The notes: generated by a model not told the origin, from the letters alone. A stretch of 64,000 nt of DNA from Shewanella sp. GD04112 (GCF_029835735.1 NZ_JAOEAL010000001.1:558001-622000), one strand, 5' to 3'; numbered from the stretch's first letter, positions 43,843 to 52,793 are shown. Program-made: numbers and translations.

Positions 43843-44253
43843 TTACTTTTCTTGCTGCGCTTTAAGCAGATCGCGGATCTCAGATAACAGCTCTTGATCT
43901 TTGGTCGGCGCTGGTGGCGCTTTCGGCGCTTCTTCCTGTTTGCGTTTTAGGCTGTTAATGGCTTTTAAGCCCATAAAAATCGCGAAGGCGATAATGGTAA
44001 AGTCGATAATGGTTTGGATAAATTTACCGTAAGCAATCACCACCGCTGGCGCATCGCCCTGGGCGGCTTGCAACACTATGCTCAGGTCGCTGAAATTCAC
44101 GCCACCTAAGATGATCCCAATTGGCGGCATAATAATATCGGCCACAAAGGATGAGACTATCTTGCCAAAAGCGGCACCGATGATAATACCCACCGCCATA
44201 TCGATCACATTGCCACGGGACGCAAAAGCCTTGAACTCTTTAATTAAGCTCAT
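43843..44253 (-). CDS. mscL: Large-conductance mechanosensitive channel
   Basis: A 136-residue two-helix channel: MSLIKEFKAFASRGNVIDMAVGIIIGAAFGKIVSSFVADIIMPPIGIILGG, then the periplasmic loop, TM2 (FIQTIIDFTIIAFAIFMGLKAINSL) and the cytoplasmic helix ending LLSEIRDLLKAQQ. The start region has the classic GGAGGAAA ribosome site. It opens under membrane tension to release solutes in osmotic downshock. It is a single gene convergent with the ABM gene. Confidence 0.97.
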   Translation of the reverse strand: MSLIKEFKAFASRGNVIDMAVGIIIGAAFGKIVSSFVADIIMPPIGIILGGVNFSDLSIVLQAAQGDAPAVVIAYGKFIQTIIDFTIIAFAIFMGLKAINSLKRKQEEAPKAPPAPTKDQELLSEIRDLLKAQQEK

Positions 44254-44437
44254 TAGGTTTCCTCCGAAATTAAAAATGAAATGTTAAATTTTATTGTGTT
44301 AACTGTATCAGGAAAACCTAAGGGTCTTTTGCTGCCTGTTACCTTGCCAAGCTTATAGGGGCTTAAGGATTAAGGCAATTCTGACATTCTGGATTTATCC
44401 TTCATCGGCTAATTTCAGCTCAGCAAGGTTACAATTG

Positions 44438-45391
44438 TTAAGTCGAACGAGAGTTATTGGGTTCTTGCTGGCCGATAAATTCCGGCACTTCTAATACCTG
44501 TGAACCCCAGCGTTTGAACAGGGCGGTATAAATAAACTCGATAAAGACACGGTATTTGCGCGGCAAATACGCCCGTTTGGGATAGCTGAGTACCACTTTG
44601 GTTTGCACCATAGGGTAATCGTCGAGGAGTGGCACTAAATAACCTTTCTCTATCGCCTCCTGCGCAATAATCGATGGCACGGCCGTAATGCCAAGCCCCG
44701 CAATGGCGGCTTCGCGGGCAATAGTGACATTGTTTACTGTTAGCTGCGTGACGGGTTCAATTACCACCCAAGACTGGCCATCAAACAGCTTCCACGCCCC
44801 TTCAATATGCGCCGACTGTAAGCGAATCGCTTTATGCTTGGCTAAGTCCTGCGGCACTTTTGGGGTGCCATGTTCGGCTAAATAACTTGGGCTTGCCATC
44901 AATGATTTGTAGGCGTTAACTAAGGAATAACTCTGCAGGCGAGTATCGCTCGAGTCGGCGATTTGGAATAACAAATCGATGCCTTCTTCTATCACATCCA
45001 CCTTGCGGTTAGTGAGCTCAGCCTCAATGGTGATATCGGGATAAAGGGTTAAAAACTGGGCGAAGATAGGCCCGAGGAACAATTGGCCTAATTCGATGGG
45101 GCACACTATTTTTAGGTTGCCTTTAATCAATTGCTGATGGGCGCTGAGTTGATTTTCGGCGCTCTGCAGATCGCTCAAGATCTTATTGATCCGATTGTAG
45201 TAACTTGATCCCGCCTCGGTGAGTTTGAGGGCGCGGGTCGTGCGGAATAACAATTGGGTGCCAGTATCTGACTCTAGTTCGGCAATCTTGCGACTGACGG
45301 TGGCCTTAGTTAAGCCTAGGGCCTTGGCGGCCCCAGTAAAGCTGCCTTGCTCGACGACTTGGGCAAATATCTGCACACGATTGAGATCCAT
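44438..45391 (-). CDS. LysR-type transcriptional regulator divergent from EmrAB-type pump
   Basis: A 317-residue LysR protein with the N-terminal winged HTH (LNRVQIFAQVVEQGSFTGAAKALGLTKATVSRKIAELE), then a substrate-binding half (GNLKIVCPIELGQLFLGPIF, VTQLTVNNVTIAREAAIAGLGITAVPSI). AGGTG lies 8 bases before ATG 45391. It faces the emrA-like gene across 97 bases, the usual set-up for LysR control of a divergent efflux pair, and probably senses a small aromatic or drug-like effector. GTTACAC-CT-GTGAAAC (45396-45411) is a near-perfect dyad overlapping its start. Confidence 0.93.
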   Translation of the reverse strand: MDLNRVQIFAQVVEQGSFTGAAKALGLTKATVSRKIAELESDTGTQLLFRTTRALKLTEAGSSYYNRINKILSDLQSAENQLSAHQQLIKGNLKIVCPIELGQLFLGPIFAQFLTLYPDITIEAELTNRKVDVIEEGIDLLFQIADSSDTRLQSYSLVNAYKSLMASPSYLAEHGTPKVPQDLAKHKAIRLQSAHIEGAWKLFDGQSWVVIEPVTQLTVNNVTIAREAAIAGLGITAVPSIIAQEAIEKGYLVPLLDDYPMVQTKVVLSYPKRAYLPRKYRVFIEFIYTALFKRWGSQVLEVPEFIGQQEPNNSRST

Positions 45392-45395
45392 GATT

Positions 45396-45411
45396 GTTAC
45401 ACCTGTGAAAC
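45396..45411. promoter_or_regulatory. Imperfect dyad at the LysR start, candidate regulator site
   Basis: GTTACAC-CT-GTGAAAC, one mismatch between the arms, overlapping the ribosome site of the LysR gene. It could serve autoregulation; it could also be chance. Confidence 0.35.
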
Positions 45412-45488
45412 AGTGGGTTGATTTTTAACTATCTAATAAACGTGATGAGACAGTAGTACACTAGCACTCACTAATCAAGGAGTCATTC

Positions 45489-46541
45489 ATGTCCAAAAGT
45501 AAGCTCATCATCGCCGTTCCACTGATACTCGCCGCTGTCGCGGGGGGCGGCTATTACTGGTGGACGCAAGTACGTTTTATCGAAACCACTGACAACGCCT
45601 ATGTTGAGGCCGATATTTCCCATGTGAGCGTGAAGGTCCCGGGTTATGTGGTGTTATCCGATGTGACCGATAACCAGCATGTGCGTAAGGGGGAGTTATT
45701 GGCGCAGCTTGAGGATAACCAGTTTAGCGCCAAAGTCAGCCAAGCCGAGGCGTCACTCGCCAGTGCTAAGGCCGATCTGCAAACCTTAGCCGCTAAGGTG
45801 GAATTGCAGCACGCGTTGATCAGTCAAGCGAGTGCGGGCGTGGTTGCGGCGCAGGCCGACAAACTGCGTGCCGAGCAACAGTTAAGCCGAGCTAAAAAGT
45901 TAAAAGTCAGCAACTACAGCTCACAGGACGATGTCGACCAATTACAAGCCGGTTTTGATTCTGCCGCCGCTGGGCTGGATGAAGCCAAGGCACTGTTAGT
46001 GGCTAAAGAGCGTGAGCTCGCCGTATTTAATGCCCAGCTGAATCAGGCTGGTTCTGTGGTTGAACAGTCGAATGCGGCATTGGAGCTGGCTAAAATTCAG
46101 CTTAATGATACCCGTGTGACCGCGCCTTTCTCTGGGGTGATTGGTAAACGCGGCGCTATGGTGGGGCAATACGTGCAGCCCGGCCAGGCACTCTACAGTT
46201 TGGTTCCGGATGGGGCTGTGTGGATCACGGCGAACTTTAAAGAAACCCAAATCCAACATATGCAGCCCGGACAGTCGGTGCAGGTCAGTCTCGATGCGTT
46301 TCCCGACAAAACCTTTACAGGTGTTATCGATAGTCTGTCACCGGCGTCCGGAGCCAAATTTAGTCTGCTGCCCGCCGAAAATGCCACGGGTAATTTCACG
46401 AAAATCGTACAACGTATTCCTGTGCGGATCCGTTTAGATCTCTCAGAAGAGGTGCGTGTCGTCCCCGGTTTAAGTGCCGTGGTCAAGGTCGATACTGCGT
46501 CGTATCCGACGACAGCCATCGCTGCTAACGTCGGTCGCTAA
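45489..46541 (+). CDS. HlyD/EmrA-like membrane fusion protein
   Basis: A 350-residue adaptor starting at ATG 45489 with AAGGAG upstream. It has one N-terminal transmembrane helix (SKLIIAVPLILAAVAGGGYYWW), the barrel-sandwich VSVKVPGYVVLSDVTDNQHVRKGELLAQLEDNQF, long coiled hairpin (QAEASLASAKADLQTLAAKVELQ...EQSNAALELAKIQLNDTRV), and the second lipoyl half APFSGVIGKRGAMVGQYVQPGQALYSLVPDGAVWITANFKE. This is typical of EmrA, the partner of an MFS exporter. The following DHA2 gene starts 13 bases after its stop, and the LysR gene is divergent. Confidence 0.9.
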   Translation: MSKSKLIIAVPLILAAVAGGGYYWWTQVRFIETTDNAYVEADISHVSVKVPGYVVLSDVTDNQHVRKGELLAQLEDNQFSAKVSQAEASLASAKADLQTLAAKVELQHALISQASAGVVAAQADKLRAEQQLSRAKKLKVSNYSSQDDVDQLQAGFDSAAAGLDEAKALLVAKERELAVFNAQLNQAGSVVEQSNAALELAKIQLNDTRVTAPFSGVIGKRGAMVGQYVQPGQALYSLVPDGAVWITANFKETQIQHMQPGQSVQVSLDAFPDKTFTGVIDSLSPASGAKFSLLPAENATGNFTKIVQRIPVRIRLDLSEEVRVVPGLSAVVKVDTASYPTTAIAANVGR

Positions 46542-46554
46542 GTGGGTCGTTAAC

Positions 46555-48162
46555 ATGAGCACAATTGCTGCGGCACCTGAGGCGATCGCCGCGGGGGCTA
46601 CACCGAGCGAATATGAGCGCGGTAGTCGCCGTTCGTGGATTGCCGTTTTCGGTGGTTTGATTGGCGCCTTTATGGCGATCCTCGATATTCAAATCACCAA
46701 TGCCTCGATGAAGGAAATCCAAGGCAGTCTCGGCGCGACGCTGGAGGAAGGCAGTTGGATTTCAACGGCTTATCTTGTTGCCGAGATGATTGCGATCCCG
46801 CTCTCGGGCTGGTTAAGCACTGGGCTTTCGGTCAGACGTTATCTGCTGTGGACCACTGCTGCCTTTATCTTTGCCTCTATCCTGTGTTCGATTTCGTGGA
46901 ACCTTGAGGCCATGATCGCCTTTCGGGCGTTGCAGGGCTTCTTTGGTGGCGCGCTGATCCCACTGGCCTTTCGACTGATCTTAGAATTTTTACCCGAGAA
47001 TAAACGTGCTGTGGGTATGGCGTTATTCGGGGTGACTGCGACGTTTGCACCCTCGATTGGCCCAACCCTAGGCGGTTGGTTAACTGAGCATTTTAGTTGG
47101 CATTACCTGTTTTATATCAACGTGCCGCCCGGATTGCTGGTAATGGCGATGTTGGCTTATGGCCTCGAAAAGCGCCCTGTGGTGTGGGACAAACTGAAAA
47201 ATGCCGACTTAGCGGGCATTGTCACCATGGCGCTGGGCATGGGCTGCCTCGAGGTGGTGCTTGAGGAAGGTAACCGCAAGGATTGGTTTGGCTCGGATTT
47301 AATCCGCAATCTCGCCATCATTGCCGCGGTGAATTTAGTGCTGTTTGTGTGGATCCAGCTTAAACGTAAAGATCCTTTAGTGAATTTACGCCTGCTCGGT
47401 AAACGCGATTTTGTGCTTTCAACTATAGCTTACTTTTTGCTGGGGATGGCACTCTTTGGCGCTATCTATTTGATCCCACTTTATTTGTCTCAGGTGCATG
47501 ATTACACTCCGCTGGAAATCGGTGAAGTCATTATGTGGATGGGTTTCCCGCAGCTCTTGGTATTGCCATTAGTGCCGCGTTTAATGCAACGTTTCGACGG
47601 GCGTTACTTAGCCGCCTTCGGCTTTTTTATGTTTGCCCTCAGTTATTACATGAATAGCCAAATGACCGCCGATTACGCCGGGCCGCAGATGATAGCCTCC
47701 CAAGTGGTGCGCGCCTTAGGCCAGCCCTTTATCTTAGTGCCTATTGGTATGCTAGCGACGGCCCATTTAAAGCCCCATGAGAATCCTTCGGCTTCGACCG
47801 TACTGAACGTGATGCGTAATTTAGGCGGCGCCTTTGGTATCGCGTTGGTGGCAACCTTAACCGATAACTTGGCCCGTAGTCATTTGGCCCATGTGAAGGA
47901 GTCTCTGCCTGCGGTCAGCACACAGGCGCAGGACTATTTGAATCAGAGTGCCAGCATGTTGCAACAGGGTGGCTCGGATCCCTATACCGCCTCCATGCAG
48001 GCCAAGGCGCTATTAGGGCAAACCATGAGTCAGCAGGCCTATATTCAAGCCTATAACGATGTGTTTTTGATTATGGGTGCCCTGTTGTTAATTGCCGTGG
48101 TGGCTGTGCTGCTTATCCGTAAACCTCAAGGGCCAGTCGCCCACGATGCGGTTGTCGAATAA
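46555..48162 (+). CDS. DHA2-family 14-helix MFS drug exporter (EmrB-like)
   Basis: Start chosen at ATG 46555 (MSTIAAAPEAI...), 13 bases after emrA; a start at 46474 would overlap that gene. The 535-residue protein has the DHA2 opening RRSWIAVFGGLIGAFMAILDIQITNASMKEIQGSLGATLEEGSWISTAYLVAEMIAIPLSGW, motif-C-like FGVTATFAPSIGPTLGGWLTEHFSWHYLFYINVPPGL, and a 14-helix plan. It works with the EmrA-like protein to export hydrophobic drugs, uncouplers or acids with H+. A terminator follows the stop. Confidence 0.92.
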   Translation: MSTIAAAPEAIAAGATPSEYERGSRRSWIAVFGGLIGAFMAILDIQITNASMKEIQGSLGATLEEGSWISTAYLVAEMIAIPLSGWLSTGLSVRRYLLWTTAAFIFASILCSISWNLEAMIAFRALQGFFGGALIPLAFRLILEFLPENKRAVGMALFGVTATFAPSIGPTLGGWLTEHFSWHYLFYINVPPGLLVMAMLAYGLEKRPVVWDKLKNADLAGIVTMALGMGCLEVVLEEGNRKDWFGSDLIRNLAIIAAVNLVLFVWIQLKRKDPLVNLRLLGKRDFVLSTIAYFLLGMALFGAIYLIPLYLSQVHDYTPLEIGEVIMWMGFPQLLVLPLVPRLMQRFDGRYLAAFGFFMFALSYYMNSQMTADYAGPQMIASQVVRALGQPFILVPIGMLATAHLKPHENPSASTVLNVMRNLGGAFGIALVATLTDNLARSHLAHVKESLPAVSTQAQDYLNQSASMLQQGGSDPYTASMQAKALLGQTMSQQAYIQAYNDVFLIMGALLLIAVVAVLLIRKPQGPVAHDAVVE

Positions 48163-48198
48163 GGCAGGCTTATTTCGTTTTCGCAATGCGTAACCCTT

Positions 48199-48234
48199 GC
48201 GCCTTAATTCCCCCAGGATTAAGGCGCTTTTTTA
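48199..48234 (+). terminator. Intrinsic terminator after the emrB-like gene
   Basis: GCGCCTTAAT (48199-48208) and ATTAAGGCGC (48218-48227), a perfect 10-base stem with a 9-base loop, followed by six T. Confidence 0.93.
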
Positions 48235-48289
48235 TGTGTAGACCTGTGATAGACTCGAGCTCTTTTCCGGTCGTACGCAGAGCCTTTTT

Positions 48290-48763
48290 ATGTCGATACC
48301 AGATTCAGTCGAGTGGCAAAATCTTAAATTTAATCAATTAACTGCTAACACTTTGTATGAGATTCTCAAACTGAGAGTCGATGTGTTTGTGGTCGAGCAG
48401 GCCTGTGCTTATCCAGAGCTTGACGATAAAGATAGACACCCTGAAACCCAGCATTTATTCGGCCTATCGCCCGCTGGCGAGTTACTCACCTATGCCCGCA
48501 TCTTACCTCCTGGGCTGAGTTATCCCGAGGCCAGTATTGGCCGAGTCGTTGTGTCATCTGCTGGACGAGGTAAAGGATTGGCTATGCCTTTGATGCAGCG
48601 GGCGATTGATGCCGCTCTTAGCACTTGGCCTGCTGCGGGGATCCAAATCGGTGCTCAGGATTATCTGAAAAGCTTCTACCAAAAACTCGGGTTTAGCGCC
48701 TGTTCCGAAATGTATTTGGAAGATGGCATTCCCCATATTGATATGCGCTACCAGCCTAAGTGA
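48290..48763 (+). CDS. elaA: ElaA-like GNAT N-acetyltransferase
   Basis: A 157-residue protein with the ElaA signature: LYEILKLRVDVFVVEQACAYPELDDKDRHPETQHLFGL, then the acetyl-CoA-binding IGRVVVSSAGRGKGLAMPLMQRAID (R-G-K-G in the pyrophosphate loop) and late QIGAQDYLKSFYQKLGFSACSEMYLEDGIPHIDM. It probably acetylates a small amine or a protein N-terminus; the substrate is not known. There is no strong ribosome site before ATG 48290. It is followed by an ABM gene 43 bases later. Confidence 0.9.
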   Translation: MSIPDSVEWQNLKFNQLTANTLYEILKLRVDVFVVEQACAYPELDDKDRHPETQHLFGLSPAGELLTYARILPPGLSYPEASIGRVVVSSAGRGKGLAMPLMQRAIDAALSTWPAAGIQIGAQDYLKSFYQKLGFSACSEMYLEDGIPHIDMRYQPK

Positions 48764-48806
48764 TCTGGTTTTAACTAGCTGAATTTAATCTTATTAAGGA
48801 AATCAA

Positions 48807-49133
48807 ATGACTACTGTTACGGACTATAAAATCAATCAACAACAACTCGTTTGCGTCGCGAGCTTTTTAGCGAAAGAAGGTAAAACCGAGGCCTTGATTG
48901 CGGCGCTCGCTTCGCTGATCCCCGATACGCGTCGCGAAGCGGGCTGCATCCGTTATGAGCTCAACGTCAGCCGTGATGAACCGCGCCGCGTGACTTTTGT
49001 AGAGAAGTTTGTCGATATCGCCGCGTTCGATGAGCACTGCGCTAAGGATGCCATTCAGCATTATTTCCATGAGGTGATGCCAGAGCTAGTCGAGTCTTTC
49101 CATGTGGAAACTTACCATCAAGTGATTGCTTAA
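48807..49133 (+). CDS. Putative quinol monooxygenase (YgiN-like ABM protein)
   Basis: A 108-residue ABM-domain protein with AAGGAA before ATG 48807: QQLVCVASFLAKEGKTEALIAALASLIPDTRREAGCIRYELNVSRDEPRRVTFVEKFVDIAAFDEHCAKDAIQHYFHEVMPELVESFHVETY. The layout matches the YgiN and PA3566-like ring monooxygenases. It is the second ABM gene of this window and is not closely alike to the first. A small hairpin overlaps its stop codon. Confidence 0.85.
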   Translation: MTTVTDYKINQQQLVCVASFLAKEGKTEALIAALASLIPDTRREAGCIRYELNVSRDEPRRVTFVEKFVDIAAFDEHCAKDAIQHYFHEVMPELVESFHVETYHQVIA

Positions 49134-49146
49134 CCGGCAGGTTAAG
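49129..49146 (+). terminator. Short stem-loop at the stop of the YgiN-like gene
   Basis: CTTAACC (49129-49135) and GGTTAAG (49140-49146) with a GGCA loop; the left arm includes the TAA stop. There is no T run, so it is at best a weak terminator. Confidence 0.35.
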
Positions 49147-49513
49147 TCGCGTAGCGGCAGAGGCTTGCAGTAGCAAAAACCTTAATTTGTTGATTTATTC
49201 GAGGTGGATTTGATACTGCAAGCTAATCATTAGTGCTCTGGGGAGGGCGTGATGGCTTAGTCTCTATTCGATAAAAACTATTCACTGCCAAGTGTTATCA
49301 GCGCGCAACAACTTGCATTATTGATTGTTTCATCGCGGTTTATTAATCCTTTCAATCCCATACCATGCTTTGTGCCTATCAAGTCGCTAAGCTTACTGCT
49401 TAACGTCAGCAATTACTGCGTTTAAGCCAGTTAACTCATGCTGGTCAGGTTTGTCGGGAGGCCATTGTCCTTCTAGACTTGATTAGTAATAGGCTCATCT
49501 CCCACCCCTTCCT
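49134..49513. other. Intergenic region ahead of the VpsR-like regulator
   Basis: A 380-base gap. It holds the short hairpin at 49129-49146 and a 10-base inverted repeat (49163-49172 with 49214-49223). No coding frame is credible and no clear -10/-35 pair could be placed. The regulator's start at 49514 has no obvious ribosome site. Confidence 0.45.
49163..49223. repeat. 10-base inverted repeat with 41-base spacer
   Basis: GCTTGCAGTA (49163-49172) and TACTGCAAGC (49214-49223) are exact reverse complements. They may be paired operator half-sites or a long stem in the 5' leader of the regulator gene. Confidence 0.45.
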
Positions 49514-50878
49514 ATGGATGAAATCGGTAAGCCTGCTCCCGCACAAACACGTTGGAAACGGTGGTTGTTAGTACTCGACCCCGAGCAATGTCTGCCGGAG
49601 TGTAGTGAAGAACTGAAACAAGCGGCTTGGAACTGTGTAAAAGCAGTGTCGGCGGCCGAAGCCTTAGTATTGCTGCAAAAATATGAGTTGCGTGTCGCCA
49701 TTGCCTTTATCAGCGACACTAACCAAACTGCGCTGGCGAAAGAAATTGCCATTATTCAAGCCGAATATCCCTCCTTGCATTGGATTGCCGTTACCGATAG
49801 CACCTTGGAGCAGCATTGCAGCTGGCTCAGCGCCGCTAATTTTATTGATTATTACCATCGTCCATTTGATTGGAATCGCTTTGCCGATACCCTTGGACAC
49901 GCTTGGGGCATGGCGCAGCTGACGCCATCGAAAGGAGGGAAGGGACCTGCAAAGGTTTTAACGACCATTAAGGGGGAGCATCCCTTATTGCAACAGCTGC
50001 GTCAGCGACTGCATAAATTTAGTCTGTCGGATGAAACCGTATTACTGAGCGGTGAAACGGGCTCTGGCAAAGGACTATGTGCTAAAACCTTACATAGTTT
50101 ATCTAAAAGGCACGAAGGGCCATTTATCACAGTCAATTGTGGCGCGCTGCCTACAGGGCTTATCCATTCCACCCTCTTTGGTCATGAGAAAGGTGCCTTT
50201 ACTGACGCCGATAAACGGTATATCGGTCACTTAGAGCAGGCCCATGGTGGGACACTGTTTTTAGATGAAATTGCCGATCTCCCCTTAGACTTACAGGTCA
50301 ACTTACTGCACTTTTTGGATGATAAACACATTATGCGAATTGGCGGCAATGCGCCCATAAAAGTGGATTGCCGTTTGCTATTTGCCTCCCACCAGGATTT
50401 AGAGGCCGCGATTGACGAAGGCCGTTTTCGTGAAGATTTATACCACCGTATCAACGTGTTACGCCTGCATGTGCCAAGTTTGAGACAGTATAGCGACGAG
50501 GTCATGCTGCTCGCTGAACAATTCTTGTTAGAACATTCGGACAACTGTACTCAGTTTCATTTTAGTGACGATGCCCGCTGTGCAATGAAACACTACAATT
50601 GGCCGGGCAATGTGCGCGAGCTGCGTAACCGGATCCGCCGGGCAATGGTCTTAACTGATGACTGCATTATTACTGCGCAGTTGTTAGGGCTTGATTCACT
50701 CACGGCAAACCGTACCAGCCAAGACCTCGCGCGCTGCCGCGCAGAGCATGAGGCTGAAGTATTACTGAAAGCCATTAGCGATCATAAACATAATATTTCC
50801 GCCGCCGCCCGCTCATTAAATATCTCCAGAGCGACCTTCTATCGACTCCTGAAAAAGTGTCAGATCAAGGTGCCTTAG
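49514..50878 (+). CDS. VpsR-like enhancer-binding protein (AAA+ / Fis) with variant GAFTDA motif
   Basis: A 454-residue protein with a divergent receiver-like N-terminal domain (about 15-130; WLLVLDPEQCLPEC...AFISDTNQ, lacking the usual acidic pair and a clear phospho-Asp), an AAA+ domain (about 150-390) with Walker A GETGSGKG (180-187), GAFTDA (227-232, canonical GAFTGA), Walker B GGTLFLDE (245-252), RFREDLYHRINVLRLHVPSLRQ and WPGNVRELRNRIRRA, and a C-terminal Fis-type HTH (NISAAARSLNISRATFYRLLKKC). This matches the VpsR group of Vibrio and Shewanella. It lies upstream of a gene with a -24/-12 promoter. The loop with GAFTGA contacts sigma-54, so the variant raises doubt about classic activation. 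No ribosome site is seen before ATG 49514. Confidence 0.88.
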   Translation: MDEIGKPAPAQTRWKRWLLVLDPEQCLPECSEELKQAAWNCVKAVSAAEALVLLQKYELRVAIAFISDTNQTALAKEIAIIQAEYPSLHWIAVTDSTLEQHCSWLSAANFIDYYHRPFDWNRFADTLGHAWGMAQLTPSKGGKGPAKVLTTIKGEHPLLQQLRQRLHKFSLSDETVLLSGETGSGKGLCAKTLHSLSKRHEGPFITVNCGALPTGLIHSTLFGHEKGAFTDADKRYIGHLEQAHGGTLFLDEIADLPLDLQVNLLHFLDDKHIMRIGGNAPIKVDCRLLFASHQDLEAAIDEGRFREDLYHRINVLRLHVPSLRQYSDEVMLLAEQFLLEHSDNCTQFHFSDDARCAMKHYNWPGNVRELRNRIRRAMVLTDDCIITAQLLGLDSLTANRTSQDLARCRAEHEAEVLLKAISDHKHNISAAARSLNISRATFYRLLKKCQIKVP

Positions 50879-50973
50879 CCCGTCTATTTATCCTGCGACA
50901 GTCTGCTTCACTGCTGTGACACATCTTATTCAGTCATCTCTTTTAATTTCTTATATATCAATACATTAAATTT

Positions 50974-50989
50974 TGGCTTGTGGCTTGCT
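50974..50989 (+). promoter_or_regulatory. Sigma-54 (-24/-12) promoter of the secreted protein gene
   Basis: TGGCTTG-TGGC-TTGCT: the GG (50975-50976) and GC (50987-50988) are exactly 10 bases apart, as in TGGCACG-N4-TTGCW. It lies 89 bases before ATG 51078, in line with a start of transcription near 51000. The gene just upstream codes for an enhancer-binding protein. Confidence 0.72.
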
Positions 50990-51077
50990 TAGTGCAGATG
51001 TTCACAATCCGGAATGCGCATATGCAGAGGTTGGTGGGTGCAGCGGGATTCCGTCCACAGGAAATGAGGAGAATGTT

Positions 51078-52793
51078 ATGAAACTCAAATTATTGTTTCG
51101 TACCCTTCTACTTTGGGTCTGCACATTGATGGTATACGGTGTACAGGCTACGGTAGATAAGGTCGAGCTGGATGGTAATATTGTCAAGCAGACTACGCTC
51201 GATGATTGGCAAACGATTAACTTAGGTAGCAGTACAGCGAATGTCACCACTGGAGTGATTGCCGACTTGCCACCACAAACGATTTTTTGGAAAGGGGGCT
51301 CGAAAGACACCTTAGATGTGACCGAATGGTGGTACAAAGACGGTGCCGTACCCGATAAGGATGACCTGCGCAATGGATATGCAGCTGCCTATTTTATCAA
51401 TAACGGCAGTGGTAGTGATGACTTAGTGTTTTACTTTGGTGCAGAGCGTTATGCCAACAATGGTGACGCTATTATGGGATTTTGGTTCTTCCAAGATAAA
51501 GTCGGCCCAGGCCCTGGTAACCAATTTACCGGACAACACCAAGAAAACGACTTATTTATCATCATGGAATACCCTCAGGATTCGAACTCTGTGCCCTTTG
51601 TACAAGTGATGCGCTGGGTGAATTCGGGTGGTGATGTCTCTGAACATTTAGAACTGCTCTATGCCTCTGGCGACGCCGGAGCCAAATGTTTATCCGCAGG
51701 TGATACTGGCGTTGCCTGCGCCATTACCAATGAAAACTCCGAACTTGCTGGCGTGGCCAATGGTTTGTGGCCCTATGAAAACAAAGCGGGCATACCTAAC
51801 ACTTATCCCTATGAATCCTTCTTCGAAGGTCGTTTGAATGTAACCCAAGCCTTTTTGGCGGCGGGTGTTAATGAGATCCCTTGTTTTAGCAGCTTCTTGA
51901 TTGAAACCCGGTCGTCTCGTTCTGAAACCGCCCAATTAAAGGACTTTTTAGGCGGCGATTTCCCTCTCTGTAGTATTGCGATTGCGAAAACCTGTAGTGC
52001 GACTGAGCTGACCGGCAGTAATCAATTCCGTATCGATTACACCTTGCAACTCACTAATACTGGGGTCGGTAGCATTGGTGCCGGTGAAACTGTCACCATC
52101 AACGATACACCTAGCAACGGTACTGCCTTTAGCATTAGCCAAGCCTTGAGTGCGTTTGCTAATGGTGCCGATGGTTGGGCTCCTAACGAAATGCTGACCT
52201 ATACAGGGTATTACATCTCTGATGTGAATGGTGGTACTAACACTGTCGATGCCAGTGTGAGCTTTGGCTCTGCTAGCATTAGCGCCGATCCCTACACTGC
52301 AACCTGCGATTCGTTGGCGTTGAGTCCAATGTTGTCCATTGTGAAAAACTGTAGCGTTTCATTGGCAGAAAACAGCGGTTTGGTCGCTCTGCGAAAAGAC
52401 TACGACATTACCGTCTGTAACACGGGGGACGCACCGTTGGATGTCTCTCTGACCGACTCTGTGGACAGTAGTTTAAATGCCACATTCAGTTTGGATTTTG
52501 CGAAACAGTGCTTGACCAACAACGATTGCGGCTCGGGTTATAGCTGCGATGGTAACAGCCTAATGTGTACTAATACGGCGGGTGAAGTGGAAGGTAACTT
52601 TGGGGGAAATGTTTGTGAGTTAACCCAAAGCCATTACTTCCCAAGCACATTACCTACAGGTGCCGACGGTACTTTGTCTAACACCGCAACGGCGAGGGCG
52701 ACTTCCCCTGTGGTCGATACGGGCGATTTAGCGACAATTGGTAACTCGGATACCGCGAGCTGCGACTTGTGTCCATTACCCGTGCAAGAATAG
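51078..52793 (+). CDS. Secreted protein with DUF11-like C-terminal domains, sigma-54-controlled
   Basis: Start chosen at ATG 51078 (MKLKLLFRTL...) with GAGGAG upstream; the frame to 50973 lies across the promoter and would be wrong. The 571-residue protein has a signal peptide (LLLWVCTLMVYGVQA), a globular N-terminal part (LDDWQTINLGSSTANVTTGVIADLPPQTIFWKGGSKDTLDVTEWWYKDG, then AAAYFINNGSGSDDLVFYFGAERYANNGDAIMGFWFFQD), and two domains that start IAKTCSATE and IVKNCSVSL and read like DUF11 / conserved repeat domains. A Cys-rich stretch CLTNNDCGSGYSCDGNSLMC is near the end. No anchor or sorting signal is seen. The function is unknown. I would expect an extracellular or surface role, tied to its VpsR-like neighbour. 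Confidence 0.7.
   Translation: MKLKLLFRTLLLWVCTLMVYGVQATVDKVELDGNIVKQTTLDDWQTINLGSSTANVTTGVIADLPPQTIFWKGGSKDTLDVTEWWYKDGAVPDKDDLRNGYAAAYFINNGSGSDDLVFYFGAERYANNGDAIMGFWFFQDKVGPGPGNQFTGQHQENDLFIIMEYPQDSNSVPFVQVMRWVNSGGDVSEHLELLYASGDAGAKCLSAGDTGVACAITNENSELAGVANGLWPYENKAGIPNTYPYESFFEGRLNVTQAFLAAGVNEIPCFSSFLIETRSSRSETAQLKDFLGGDFPLCSIAIAKTCSATELTGSNQFRIDYTLQLTNTGVGSIGAGETVTINDTPSNGTAFSISQALSAFANGADGWAPNEMLTYTGYYISDVNGGTNTVDASVSFGSASISADPYTATCDSLALSPMLSIVKNCSVSLAENSGLVALRKDYDITVCNTGDAPLDVSLTDSVDSSLNATFSLDFAKQCLTNNDCGSGYSCDGNSLMCTNTAGEVEGNFGGNVCELTQSHYFPSTLPTGADGTLSNTATARATSPVVDTGDLATIGNSDTASCDLCPLPVQE

Noticed and set aside
50973..51077. Extended N-terminus of the secreted DUF11-like protein
   Set aside because: It would start inside the -24/-12 promoter. 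The ATG at 51078 has a GAGGAG site and a signal peptide.
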